Assembly (NCBI GenBank): GCA_025093985.1
Contig: JACAAK010000011.1
Coordinates: forward strand, 1,860,001-1,924,000
From: Calvatia gigantea
Lineage: Eukaryota; Basidiomycota; Agaricomycetes; Agaricales; Lycoperdaceae
DNA length: 64,000 bases
Reading direction: 5' to 3'
The translations under genes were made by a program, and so were the position numbers. Positions 1 to 10,286 of the stretch are shown here, piece by piece; position 1 is the stretch's first letter; every line of letters starts with the position of its first letter. Below the pieces are notes generated by a model. That model saw nothing but the letters and a program-made list of their open reading frames with translations, had not been told where the DNA came from and did not search any database.

Positions 1-60
1 GCGCATTCCTACCCACACACTCCCGTTTACCCAGCGGATATTACTACTACATGAAGCTGC

Positions 61-340
61 GCGCAGGGGTGGGAGAGGCGCAGCCTAATTTTTGTTGCTG
101 AAGCACTCGGAATTGACCCCAATTTGGTGACTGCCACATTACCCAAGCTCCATCTATCCTTTCCATCGAAGTGGAAGCCAATCAGAAGGTGAATTTGTAC
201 TTTCACCATGCTTCGTTCATGAACTTTTTGGCCAGCGAAGAACGATCTGGGCTACCATTCTATATTCTAACACCTCATACCTATGGGTCATCGGTGAAAC
301 GTGGCATAGAGGTCGTAGGGAGCGAGTTCACTAGCACCTC
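61..340 (+). pseudogene. C-terminal remnant of a NACHT (STAND) NTPase gene
   Basis: Two overlapping frames resemble a segment of the NACHT protein encoded at 49519-51213. Frame 1 (about 61-180) reads a stretch containing VAEALGIDPNLV and LPKLH, matching the VLGLPLSTYCAVLSKLH stretch. Another frame (about 171-340) contains FHHASFMNFLASEERSG, matching FYHASFLDFLLDPTRSG. The two halves lie in different frames, and a stop occurs upstream in frame 1, so this is a decayed fragment, probably of a gene that begins left of the window. It is part of the helical region that follows the NTPase core, so no catalytic motif is present. Similarity is by eye only. Confidence 0.55.
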
Positions 341-1651
341 AGCCGGTGGGTTGGTCCGTAACGAGATCTCGTATCCACATTGTTGACTCATCCTAGATGA
401 AGCCTGGACCAAAGGATATGCCCACGGTTTAGTCCCGTTTTTTGTGATTGTCAATCATTTTTTCAACAATCTAAGGCCACAATTCGGTTGATCTCATCTC
501 TTTCACTAGTGAGACACTCGGGCGAGGTTGAGTTGAGAAGGTGGCTAGTGGTGATCGGACAACAGAATGAAGGACCGGTGGGTAAGATTTCGCGAAAGCA
601 TCCAACAAATTGGACAGGCAAAGGTTACGGTGATATCATTGATCATGCAACGAGGGTGGAACGGTTTGGAGTGAACAAATCAAAAACGCTTAACTTGCGA
701 AGGTCAATGGTAGGGAGGCAAGGGAAGGCTAGATAGAGAAGGTGCAAGACATTAGGTGCCGAGGTGTTGGAAGTTGTTCGGGTTGTTGTGTCGGTGGGAG
801 TGAAGGGGGAATGAGGGGAATTTTCCCGTTGCTGCTCCGCTCAGCTTCCGCCGCTATATTTTTTGTTTGATACCTCATTTTTTCGCTTCTCGCAATTTCC
901 GAGGAGCGTCAAACCAGGTCCTGTGGATACGTCCATGCAGCCACATTTGGTATAGCAGCACAAGCATTCTGCACACCCCCTTTCTTTTTTGTTTTCCGTT
1001 TCCGTTCGCGGTTACTGAGGGTCGTGCCGCAACATCAAGCGGTTAGCCGTGTGAAGAGCGGGCAAAGGAATTCCTCTCCTAGAGTTTGCTTTTCAGACCT
1101 TTGTTTGTTCACGGCTGATGCTGAAAGTTGCACATAAATCTCAACCCGATTTAGGTGGAGCAAGATGCTGAGTAAAGAAATATGGCCCTCCAGAACTTTC
1201 AGCCCTCAAGCGTGCGATGATATTAGGCGTCAAATTTCAGGCCTTGCAGTGGCAAGGAGGTGGGTTATGTGAAATGCCCTCAGAAGGTAGCAGAATGGTT
1301 TGCAGCACAATGCCACCTGCCTAGTACAAGGGTGCAACGATACCATGGGTGCCCTTACGTTGGTATTTCAAAGGTTTTGCTGTCATCCAAAAAAACCGCA
1401 TATTTCAGGTTATTTCTGGTGGTACGCCTGAAGGAGCTAATTTCTTCAAAAATTCGTCAATGAATGTCGAACCCAGAAGTGCTGGACTTTGTCTGACTTA
1501 AGCTTTGAACCCCCCCAGTACGGTACGTCACATTAGTAAAAAAGAAGATTTACACAGGCAGGCAAAAGATAGCATAATTGGAATATATTGAGCAACCATG
1601 TCACAGCACTGGGTATCCATCCATCGCTCAACGTCAACGCTCGAAACTAGC
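341..1651. other. No gene recognised
   Basis: Only short open frames without family motifs and without a convincing exon chain. Pyrimidine-rich stretches occur near 970-1000. It lies downstream of the hydrophobin gene, which runs on the minus strand, so part may be its 3' flank. Confidence 0.4.
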
Positions 1652-2158
1652 TTAGACGTTAACATTGATGGGGGTGCAACCGATAGCGATGACGCCGTCT
1701 AAGGTTAGCTTGTCAGTATAGCTAGTCATAATCTCCAAAAAGGAATACGCACTGAAGTGGTTGCCCGTGCAGCAGACGGGGTTGGCATTACTATGATGAT
1801 TTGGAGTCAGATCTGCGGCCAAATTCGCGAGAAGGTAGAAAGGGTATTTACCAGTTGGAGCCAGTGCCCGCTCCGATGAGGGCGCTGATAGGGTTGCATT
1901 TGATACCAACGAGGCCATGAATAGCACCAGCGGCGAGGTTGAAGACACCAAGCTGTTGTTGGACGGCCTGGGAGTCAGGCTTCTGAACATCCGAGCCTGT
2001 AAACGCGGTGAGCTCTAATTTGAAAGACAACAATGCAACGGGGACGTACAGCATTGGAGTTTACCGACGTTGCACTTTGCCTCGGTGGTGGTGGAGGAAA
2101 CCTGTGCAGAGACGATGGCAGCAGCAGAGAGGAGGAGAACAGCGAGTTTGGAGAACAT
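1652..2158 (-). CDS. Class I hydrophobin, 4 exons
   Basis: Small secreted amphipathic protein that self-assembles at air-water and cell-wall interfaces and coats aerial hyphae and spores. Minus-strand exons 2050-2158, 1852-1996, 1753-1790 and 1652-1698, all GT-AG, give 112 residues. Residues 1-19 are a signal peptide (MFSKLAVLLLSAAAIVSAQ). The eight cysteines fall at 29, 36-37, 70, 85, 91-92 and 105, the hydrophobin pattern C-CC-C-C-CC-C. Spacing between Cys3 and Cys4 (32 residues) and the ending GCTPINVNV fit class I. Two cysteine codons (37 and 85) are themselves split by introns, which confirms the splice choices. The gene has a good TATA box and stands alone. The family assignment is secure; class I is inferred from spacing. 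Confidence 0.93.
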
Positions 2159-2236
2159 GGTGATTTGGGTGTGTGAGTTGAGGAAACTACTAGGATTGTC
2201 TGGTAGACTGAAGAAATTTGGGAGAAAGTAGACCTC

Positions 2237-2243
2237 TTTTATA
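2237..2243 (-). promoter_or_regulatory. TATA box of the hydrophobin gene
   Basis: On the minus strand TATAAAA lies about 80 bp upstream of the hydrophobin ATG (2158), a usual place for a highly expressed fungal gene. Position and sequence only; no transcript start is known. Confidence 0.6.
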
Positions 2244-2902
2244 TCGTTTTCCTGCCCCGAGGTGAGGAGGTGAAAGTGCGGAGGCGAGGAACACTGTCTG
2301 AAGTCGCGGAGCTCCTTCAACCTCGTTCGAACAAACATATGCTGTGATTGTCGAGCCTAGTCTAGTTTCTTCATACTTCTTCTCCTGTCACTAAATTCCA
2401 GTGAATATAACAGACTTACGAAATCGCCAGCCCGCGCGAGGTGATCTAATTTTAGATTGGTGGATAGATTTTGATTGGTGGACAGGTTTTGATCGGTGGA
2501 GAGGGAAGCATCACCACCGAGTTAGAAGCTGAAGTTCTACCTTCTTTCCATCCCTAATGAGCGAGTAATCAGCGTGCACGCCTGCTTCAACCGAATATGG
2601 AGAATGAACAAAGGAGGCCACCAGCCTAGTGGTTATCTTGTCCAAATGCCTACCACTGGCGGACGGTGCGATTTTGGTCCGAGACCTTCTGGACTGGTGA
2701 AAGACGGTGATAACGTTAAATTGTCAACTTTGTTTCTGCTGCGTATGCTGGTACCTGCGAGCACTTGAAAAACTCGTATTAAAGACGAAAATAATAGATC
2801 AAGGTGTAACATAGTCCAGAAAGACCCTAATGAATGTAAGTCGGTGCATGTGTACAATTATATTCGGCACAATAAAAGGGATGAACAGAACAAGAGGATA
2901 AA
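2244..2902. other. Intergenic, upstream of the hydrophobin gene
   Basis: No gene recognised. Around 2457-2500 a short phrase of the type GATTGGTGGA-AG is repeated three times (dAttggtggatagattttgattggtggacagg...), a small imperfect tandem repeat in the hydrophobin upstream region. It might be promoter material, but nothing shows this directly. Confidence 0.35.
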
Positions 2903-5170
2903 TTATCGCATACTTGCGGCGTTATTCCATGGACCGGGCGATCTGACCTTTGTTGATGTGCTTCTTTGGCTACCACCGTTCGAGCCCGAATCGCATAACC
3001 ACGGAAGTCCGTCAGCTTCATCATCATCCTCACTCGCTCTTCGACTATTGCCTCTACGCCAGTGATGTTCCCATTGTTCTCCCTCACCGGTTGTCCCGTC
3101 AGTCTCTTCTTCCATACCACCAAGTCGAGCTTGGGCTGCCGATGATAGTCTACCTCCACCTCCACTACCTTTCCGAAGTCCGGGCTGCGAAGGGTGGTGT
3201 GGTTTGGTTGTTGTAAAAGTTGGCGGGATGTCAGTAGCGGATGGGGATGTAAGTTGTAAATGTAAGTGTCTGCGGAGACTCCGAATTGAATTTTGGCGTT
3301 TCGGGTGTGTGAGCATGCGCGCCAAGTCTAGTTCGCCTTCGTCGTCGTCGTCGTCGTCGTCGTCCTCATCATTGTCGGAGGCATAGAAGTCTTCATCATC
3401 CTCCGTGGAATGCGGGTGGTCATACATGTAATCTCCATCGGAGAAACAATCCGCCCGGAGCTTGTCTTTAGATCTTGACCGTTTGTTGGGGTGACCATTA
3501 TTACGGCGGGGTGGAGCAGCTGAAGCGATGTACCACGCATCTCCCATGATTCTAGTACGCGCGAGACTAGGTACATGAGTTTTCTCTTCGTCTTGTTTCT
3601 TGTTATTACGGCGATTTGCTCTCACGCGACTTTCCGCTTTCGCTCCAGGGGATCGTTGCTTCTGTCCTGACTTCCCTCCACCAGTTACGGATTTATCACC
3701 TTTAATTCTATGACTATTCCCGCTCATACCAGTTTGACGAACGAGCGAAGGGGTACGACTCCCTGGTGCACTACGACACACAACTTGGGCTTTAAGAACA
3801 CTTTGTGAAGAGGGTGCGCGGCCGCGTTCGAGGCGAGTGAAAAGGGCGGGCGGGTTAAGAACGGTGTGGATCGAGGCATTTGTTTGATCTGAAAGACCTG
3901 ATCGGCGTGCTGCTGGTTTTGAGGAACGTGCCAAAGTGGTTTGGGAGAGGGAGCTACGGGTGGGACGGAGGATTCGATGGTGATGGTCAGGATGTAGGAA
4001 TGACGATGACGATGACGATATGTTGGCATCGTGGGTTGACTCGGTGGGGGAGGAAGGAGAGGAGAGAGATGTGATTGCTACATTGAGAAGGAGAGCTTTA
4101 GCGACGTGGTCGAGCCATTTACGGGGGAGGGGAGGTTGCACAGTTGTCGTTGATTCTGCGTCTGTGGCATCGGAGTCTTCGTGTATAGTTCTCTTTCGTG
4201 GGTGTTGAGTGCGAATGGGAGTGGATTTTGGGCGCGGGGGTGGGTTGATGGTAGGCGTAGAAACCATGTGACGGAGATAAGCTCCTGCACGTGAAGGTTT
4301 CGGTTGGTGAACATCATTTACCGCGTTATTATTGTTGTCGTTCAAGATGACGATGGGGGTGGCGCCTTGATCGGATGACGCGTTCAGGGCACTAGAGGAA
4401 GTGATACTGGTGTGTGTATGAAAAGAGGTCTTGGAAGCTTGTTTCTGGAGGCATCGTTGGGCGGCTGATAAGCGGTGCTGTTGCTGGGTTGCCAGTGGCA
4501 TATGATATTGATGTTGATGGTAATGTGTGGCGTACGCTGCCGGTGCGTTCGCACCGGGAGTGGTGGGGCGGGAAGGTGGTTGGTGCGGATACCGACGGAG
4601 GGCTTTCGGTGTCGAATCGCCCAAACTCTCGATGGAAGAAGTCATGAGTGGAGTGTGGGGTTCGCTGGATTCGGCACTGTGCGAAGTTTCCCGAAGATGC
4701 GGTCGCCTGCCGGCAAGTGGGGACGAGGGGGATTGGGTTCGGGGAAATCCCAGATGGTGGTCTGGGATATCCTCGGCCGGTGGCTGTTGCCTTGCCTGGG
4801 TTGTAGTGCCAGTCCCACCGGTGACCAATCCCGTCAGAAATCCGACCACGGCAGCACCTACTCCTTGTTTCTTCTCAGCGGGATGTGAAGCATCATTGCT
4901 ATGTTTCTGAGACTCCAAGCGGTCAGACTCCGGGGTAAACACCCTCGTTTCTTTGTACCCGGCTTCACGAAGGAGATCTTCGAGACGTTCGTATGTCTGT
5001 GAAGTTCCGCGTCGGTGAAGAGGGACCCTGCCGAGGTCCGGATAACGTGGTCTAGGTTGTCTGGGCGGTGTAAGAGGTTGAGGCGAACTCGAAGAGTTTG
5101 AAGTCGGTTGAGTTAGGCCTGGCGAAGACGCGGTTGGTGAGGGCTGCGCAGGAGCATTTTCAAAGCTCAT
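2903..5170 (-). CDS. 755-residue, largely disordered protein of unknown function
   Basis: One uninterrupted frame of 755 codons with an ATG at 5170-5168, unusual in this intron-rich window. I do not recognise a family. The N-terminus is Ser/Pro-rich; residues about 60-85 (YERLEDLLREAGYKETRVF) look like a short folded helix and are the likeliest conserved part. A Gly/Val-rich hydrophobic stretch follows (GVGAAVVGFLTGLVTGG, about 103-120), too short to call a membrane segment with confidence. The rest is Ser/Thr/His/Asn-rich with basic patches (KRSRSKDK). An acidic run (about residues 595-615) contains eight consecutive Asp, encoded by the triplet repeat at 3340-3363. Composition suggests a disordered, perhaps nuclear or signalling protein; this is inference. 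Confidence 0.75.
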   Translation of the reverse strand: MSFENAPAQPSPTASSPGLTQPTSNSSSSPQPLTPPRQPRPRYPDLGRVPLHRRGTSQTYERLEDLLREAGYKETRVFTPESDRLESQKHSNDASHPAEKKQGVGAAVVGFLTGLVTGGTGTTTQARQQPPAEDIPDHHLGFPRTQSPSSPLAGRRPHLRETSHSAESSEPHTPLMTSSIESLGDSTPKALRRYPHQPPSRPTTPGANAPAAYATHYHQHQYHMPLATQQQHRLSAAQRCLQKQASKTSFHTHTSITSSSALNASSDQGATPIVILNDNNNNAVNDVHQPKPSRAGAYLRHMVSTPTINPPPRPKSTPIRTQHPRKRTIHEDSDATDAESTTTVQPPLPRKWLDHVAKALLLNVAITSLSSPSSPTESTHDANISSSSSSFLHPDHHHRILRPTRSSLSQTTLARSSKPAARRSGLSDQTNASIHTVLNPPALFTRLERGRAPSSQSVLKAQVVCRSAPGSRTPSLVRQTGMSGNSHRIKGDKSVTGGGKSGQKQRSPGAKAESRVRANRRNNKKQDEEKTHVPSLARTRIMGDAWYIASAAPPRRNNGHPNKRSRSKDKLRADCFSDGDYMYDHPHSTEDDEDFYASDNDEDDDDDDDDEGELDLARMLTHPKRQNSIRSLRRHLHLQLTSPSATDIPPTFTTTKPHHPSQPGLRKGSGGGGRLSSAAQARLGGMEEETDGTTGEGEQWEHHWRRGNSRRASEDDDEADGLPWLCDSGSNGGSQRSTSTKVRSPGPWNNAASMR
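3340..3363. repeat. Trinucleotide repeat (cgt)n inside a coding region
   Basis: About eight tandem cgt/gtc triplets, coding on the minus strand for an Asp run in the 755-residue protein. In-frame triplet repeats of this kind vary in length between strains without breaking the frame. Confidence 0.8.
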
Positions 5171-5504
5171 CTAATAGATTCTTAAGCAATGAGCATAATT
5201 TCGAAGATAAGGTTGCGGACATACTCTGCGACCAGGAGTAAATGGCTCTGTACCAGAGATACGAGCAGATTGCTGGCTCACTGGGTGCTCAGCAGGCACT
5301 AGCCGTGCTGAGGGCAGCCTAGGATGCACAAAAAGTGCGCCTGCTCGTCGGCAACGACAGCGACTAAAAAACAACGAAGAGATGGATGAGAACAGTGAAA
5401 GGAGAAAATTAAGATCAACACTGCACACAAACTGATCATGAAACAGGGTTCTCGTCACATGACTCTGGCTGACAAAGCAAAAGGCAATGTCGCAGCACAT
5501 GAAA

Positions 5505-5583
5505 GGTGCTACCAGGGTTCGAACCTGGGTTTCGGGAAGGTTGACCTCAAAATCCCGAGTGATAACCACTACACTATAGCACC
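5505..5583 (-). tRNA. tRNA-Gln (anticodon TTG) with an 8-nt intron
   Basis: The minus strand folds as a complete cloverleaf: acceptor GGTGCTA/TAGCACC (7 bp), D arm GTGTAGTGGTTATCAC, anticodon stem CGGGA/TCCCG, T arm CCAGG-TTCGAAC-CCTGG. The anticodon loop reads TTTTGA then GGTCAACC then T. Removing those eight bases, which sit one base 3' of the anticodon (the standard eukaryotic tRNA intron place), leaves a normal 7-base loop with anticodon TTG and a 71-base mature body. The B box GGTTCGAACC is intact. CCA is not encoded, as expected. It lies 335 bp upstream of the 755-residue gene, transcribed in the same direction. Confidence 0.92.
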
Positions 5584-5763
5584 ATGATATCTTTTCATGG
5601 TTTTGTAAATATTAAAACTGTGGTGAGGGAATGACGTTAGATAAGATCAAGAATCACATGCAGATTCTGCCAACTGTCCTCCCCCACGTAGCTTCGGGTC
5701 GATATACCCCTCAAAACACTTACAGGATCTCTTCCTGGAAGCTGCTGCCACCTTGACGTCCCA

Positions 5764-8700
5764 ATGGCCGTATTTTCCAAGTTATTGCCACATGGCTTCA
5801 GCAATCACCCACCCTCGAAACGGACCTTGGTCCTTATACTTACCACGGCCCTGTTGTTACGAGCACTCCCTGGCACGGTCCTGCATGATATCCTCGCTCG
5901 AGCCCCGGCCAAGTTGCGGAAAGACAAGGGCAAAACAAAGGTTCCCCCCGAGGATCAGCTGAAACAATCTCTTCAACAAATCTATGAGGAAGACGAGCAA
6001 GGACGTATCTGGTTACTTGTTCCATACGAAGGAGGTGTACGCAGGGTGGGTCTTCTGTTTTCTTATTTCCGACTGTCGCCGCAAGAAAGCCATACTTGTC
6101 TAAGCACAACAGGGCCTGGGAAGCAATGCTTCGGCATGGCTTCGTGGCGTCCCGTCAGTGTGGTACTGGCTGTCAGTGCCACTGGCAGTTCTCGGTTACA
6201 CCAAAGCGTTTCTGTATATCCCGACGTGACTTCTAACCCGACGTTGTTTGGCAGGTTCTGTTACCAACACCGCTTTCCCATTCCGCAGACAAAGAGGCGT
6301 TTCCTCCGCTTTCAACAAATGCTCAGGCAAAACCAAACCTTGACCTAGCTTTCTTACGCCAACTGCGAGCCATAATACTCAGAATTCTCTTTCCACCTAC
6401 GAAATTATGGCGTAACAAAGAGCTCGGCATCATTTTGATGCATTCCGGGTTTTTGGTCCTGAGGACTGTGCTGAGCATTATGGTCGCATGGCTCGATGGT
6501 CGAATCGTGCGCGATTTGGTAAGGAATCCGGATCTCCCTAGCAGATGTTACGCCTCATTTTGATTTCATTATAGGTCAAAGCTGACGGCAAGGGATTCCT
6601 GAAGGGTCTTGCCTTGTGGTTCTTATTGGCCATCCCAAGTACCTATACCAACTCCATGGTACGTTTATTCCAAGGCTTACTGTTGCCACTTTACATCGGC
6701 GCCCAGTGGGGGAACATTTTGTGACATTGTAGTACCACTAGTGCTGTTGTCCCTTCACATTTCTGATCCTTTCGTCCAATGCTGCTCGATAAACTTTGAC
6801 CATCCTCGAACCTTATCCATTCCATTCCGCTGATTCCAGCCGCTCTACCGGACCGCTGTGATTTGTTTGTTACCGGGAGTATGGCGCAGGTGGGTTGAGG
6901 TCATGTGTTGGGCGTGCCCCCATTTTGGCCTCACTTCAACCCGGGCAACCCTTTGCACCGGCCCCACCCCCGCTGTTACCTGTGTCTCAACTCCTCGAGT
7001 ACCTGTGGTCTATTCTACCTATCTCATGCCCCGTTACGTCCAGACGAGACTGCGGTTGCGCCCATGTTGATGCTTCCCCTCAACAGCCCTTGCTCCACTT
7101 GTTATGAGCCTTGTCCTAACCTAAAAATTTTCAGATCAGGCACCTTCAATCCGTCCTCCACTTACGCCTACGCACCCGGCTGACACGATACATCCATGAC
7201 CTTCACTTCGCATCATATCCTGAACAGCGCTACTACCAAATTAGCCTTGGGGGTAAACTCGAAGGTGTGGATCAATATATTACCGCCGACGTCGACGCTT
7301 GGGCAGAGAGTCTCAGTGGGTTGTAGTGAGTCTTCCTCCATATCCTCCCCCTCCCCCCATTTCCCGGGCCCCTGTAGACTAACTTGTTTCAAAACTTCAC
7401 GCAGCGGAAATTTATTGAAACCATCTTTGGATATCATCCTCTTCACTTCACAGTTGTCCAGGTCCCTGGGAGTCCGGGGGACACTGCTTTTATTCCTGAA
7501 CTACTACGCCACTGTCGGAATTCTGAGGTGCGTTTTGGGAATAAGGGCGTTTCCTTTCTGCTAAATTTGGTAAATCAGGGCTGTCACACCTGCCTTTGGA
7601 CGCCTCGCAGCAGTCGAGGCCCGCCTGGAAGGTGAATACCGCCGTGGTGTTGGTCGTGTAGGCAGGGAAAGCGAGGAAGTCGCGTGAGTCTCATTTTAAC
7701 TTTCAACTGTTTCTTGTGACTAAAAAACTTTGTAGGTTTTATGATGGTGGTGGGCGTGAAAAGGACATCTTGTCCCGTGCCTACCTACGGCTTATCAAAC
7801 ACATTAATTCCATATACAAGGTACGCACCTTCGCCTATTCTCATGTTTCAATGCCACTGAGTTTCGTTGTAACCACGCACGCCGTTAGATCCGTATTGCA
7901 TACGAGTGGACAGAAGATTATGTGATCAAATACCTTTGGTCTGCGGCTGGTTATGGGTTGATTGCTGTTCCCCTTCTCTTCACACGTACCAAACGTTCTC
8001 TTGGGACCCAAACCGGTTCGTCAGAAAGAGAAAGCGATCAAACCAAGGATAACGCTGTGGCGAGTCGAACCGAAAGTACGCCCTGCGCCCCATTGCGCTA
8101 AATTCATTTCATCTGGGACTAGAATGGAATTCACATTTCCCTCATTTAGCATACATTTCTAATAGACGCCTACTTCTTTCTCTGGCTGACGCGGGCGGCC
8201 GGCTGATGTACGCGTATAAGGATTTGCTCGAACTCGCCGGCCTGACAACACGATTGTATACCCTCATTTCCACTCTACACAACTTGCCGAGGACGCCGGA
8301 GGGAGAAGTTAGCTCTGACGATTCCTTCGAAATTCGAAACGTCGATGTGGTTATACCTGGAGGTGGTGAGTACACTTCATAGCACTTATCGTCGATGTTT
8401 TTACGTCGGGTTTTCTCCAACTTCTAACCACCCGGATATCGTGTGGCTAACATCAACTTTTACGTAGGTGATAGTGCTGCGCCACCGCTCGTCAAGGACC
8501 TCTCATTCACGCTCGCACCAAACGAGCATCTAATGATAACTGGCTCCAACGGTGTGGGCAAGACTGCCATCGCGCGGGTTCTTGCTGGACTATGGGCGCC
8601 TGCGGGGTCTAGTCCCCTGGTGCTTCCACCCCCGAACGCGCACCCGCAACAACCACAACAGCATCCTTCGGTGTTTGTTGTCCCACAACGAGCTTACATG

Positions 8701-9392
8701 GTGGTAGGAAGTCTATTGGATCAAGTAATTTATCCACATACGTATGCCGATTTTGTGCGTTCTGGGAGGACCCTGGATGAACTTGAGGATATCTTGGAAA
8801 AGGTATTTTTGACCTATCTGCCGGAGCGGGAGGGAGGATGGGCGACCAGGAAGGAGTGGAGGGATGTTTTGAGTGGAGGCGAGAAACAGCGTGTGCGTAC
8901 TTTTTCCGTTTCTTTCGCCTGGATGCACCCTTGAACCGGTTACTTATTTCGTCCAAAAATTTAGATGAGTTTAGCGCGGGTATTTTACCACCGTCCGAAA
9001 TACGCGATCCTGGATGAATGTACAAGCGCTGTATCGAGCGATGTGGAAGGGAGGATGTACGAGTCTCTCAAAGCGATTGGTGTTACTCTAATCACTATCT
9101 CCTTACGGTACGCTCATTGCCGGATTCCTGGGCGCCCGCTCTTACATTACCCTGCAACAGCCCGTCCCTGACGAAATACCATACCCAATTGCTCACCATC
9201 AATCTTGATTCTTCGGGGTCTGTGCAGTGGACACTTTCTCGTGTTGGCACTGCCGAGGAGAGGATGGAGATCGATAGAGAGATCAAGAGTCTGGAAGAGA
9301 AACTCTCCGACGTGGACGGTTGGGAGAGGAGGCTGAAGGAGCTGAATGTGTTGCTGAGTGCTAGTGGAATTAATTCGTCCCAAGATTATTAG
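5764..9392 (+). CDS. Peroxisomal ABC half-transporter, subfamily D (Pxa/ALD type)
   Basis: Imports long-chain fatty acyl-CoA into peroxisomes for beta-oxidation as a dimer of half-transporters. Twelve exons: 5764-6045, 6255-6518, 6575-6658, 7135-7325, 7405-7527, 7579-7683, 7736-7820, 7889-8075, 8150-8365, 8468-8892, 8965-9107, 9161-9392. All are GT-AG and in frame, giving 778 residues. The transmembrane half shows the ABCD signatures [19 protein letters not shown] and [11 protein letters not shown]. The ATPase half has Walker [10 protein letters not shown], signature LSGGEKQR, Walker [11 protein letters not shown] and the ABCD tail [10 protein letters not shown]. Odd points: the H-loop histidine is replaced (ISLRPSL where ABCD proteins have THRPSL or SHRPSL), and intron 3 is 476 nt while most others are about 50-100 (intron 1 is 209). 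Confidence 0.92.
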
Positions 9393-10286
9393 TGCAGCCG
9401 ACAGAGATCGGAGGCATTTAACGGTAAGGAGTTTCGGGGATTGCAGAAGCAGGCAGGATCGTTGTAACTCTTGGACAATACGATTGTGGGTGGACAAGGT
9501 TGGAGAGTAGGGCCCTGGGCTTGTTGTCGCAATGTTTTCATGCTGTACGATGAATCTCCGCGGTCTAATGTCGAGTAGCGAATTCCGCCTCGAGGAAGGT
9601 GGTTTCACTCACACCGTCCAAACCTGAAGGAGCCGCAAATATCGAGTTTTATGAGCATGTTTGATACAGGTTGACACAAAGCTACATAGAAAGGAACCCG
9701 AATCCATATACGCCCAGATACCTTCAACGCCGAGGCGTGAGAGGACTGATGTACCTGCCAAACTTATGAGCATGAGATGTCATGAAGCCAATGTATCTTC
9801 TACGGTTGGCAGAGTCCTCGTTCGGTACATTGTTCACCTAGCGGCTTATCTCAGGACGGCAAATAATTTTTTTGCCCCGTCCAAATTGGCACGGTTCTCA
9901 CCGGACTTGCACCACAGACTGGGAAATAATGACCGTATCTAGGGCGTCTGCTGGAAGTTTAGCATTAGACTGTTCAAACGTGACGATCGGTGCGTTCAAC
10001 AGAAAACAATCGCACTATTGCAATCACTTAATCTCCGTGCTTATGCTTCTGAAGGTCTCTACCCTGCCATGATGATGAAGTGATTTTGCCAAATTTGAAG
10101 GGGACGAAAACCGCGCATCGATGAAGTCGGCCCATTACAGGAAACAGCCTTGACCGGTTGACCGGGACCCCGCATGGACTGGCCCAGTTTTCAGTTGTTC
10201 TGGTTACATAAAACCCGTATACTCCTCGTGGCCACTTTGTATATTATATCGCAATATGGGCACAGTTTCCAACTGACAAGTCGTCA
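9393..10286. other. No gene recognised
   Basis: Short open frames only, none with a motif or an exon chain. Probably the 3' flank of the ABC gene and the upstream side of the kinase-like pseudogene. Confidence 0.35.

Noticed and set aside
4414..4910. Plus-strand open frames of 77-137 codons
   Set aside because: They are antisense shadows of the 755-residue gene, favoured by its high-GC codon use.
5171..5569. A 132-codon minus-strand open frame upstream of the 755-residue gene
   Set aside because: It runs through the tRNA-Gln gene and has no motif; the tRNA explains the conserved-looking sequence.
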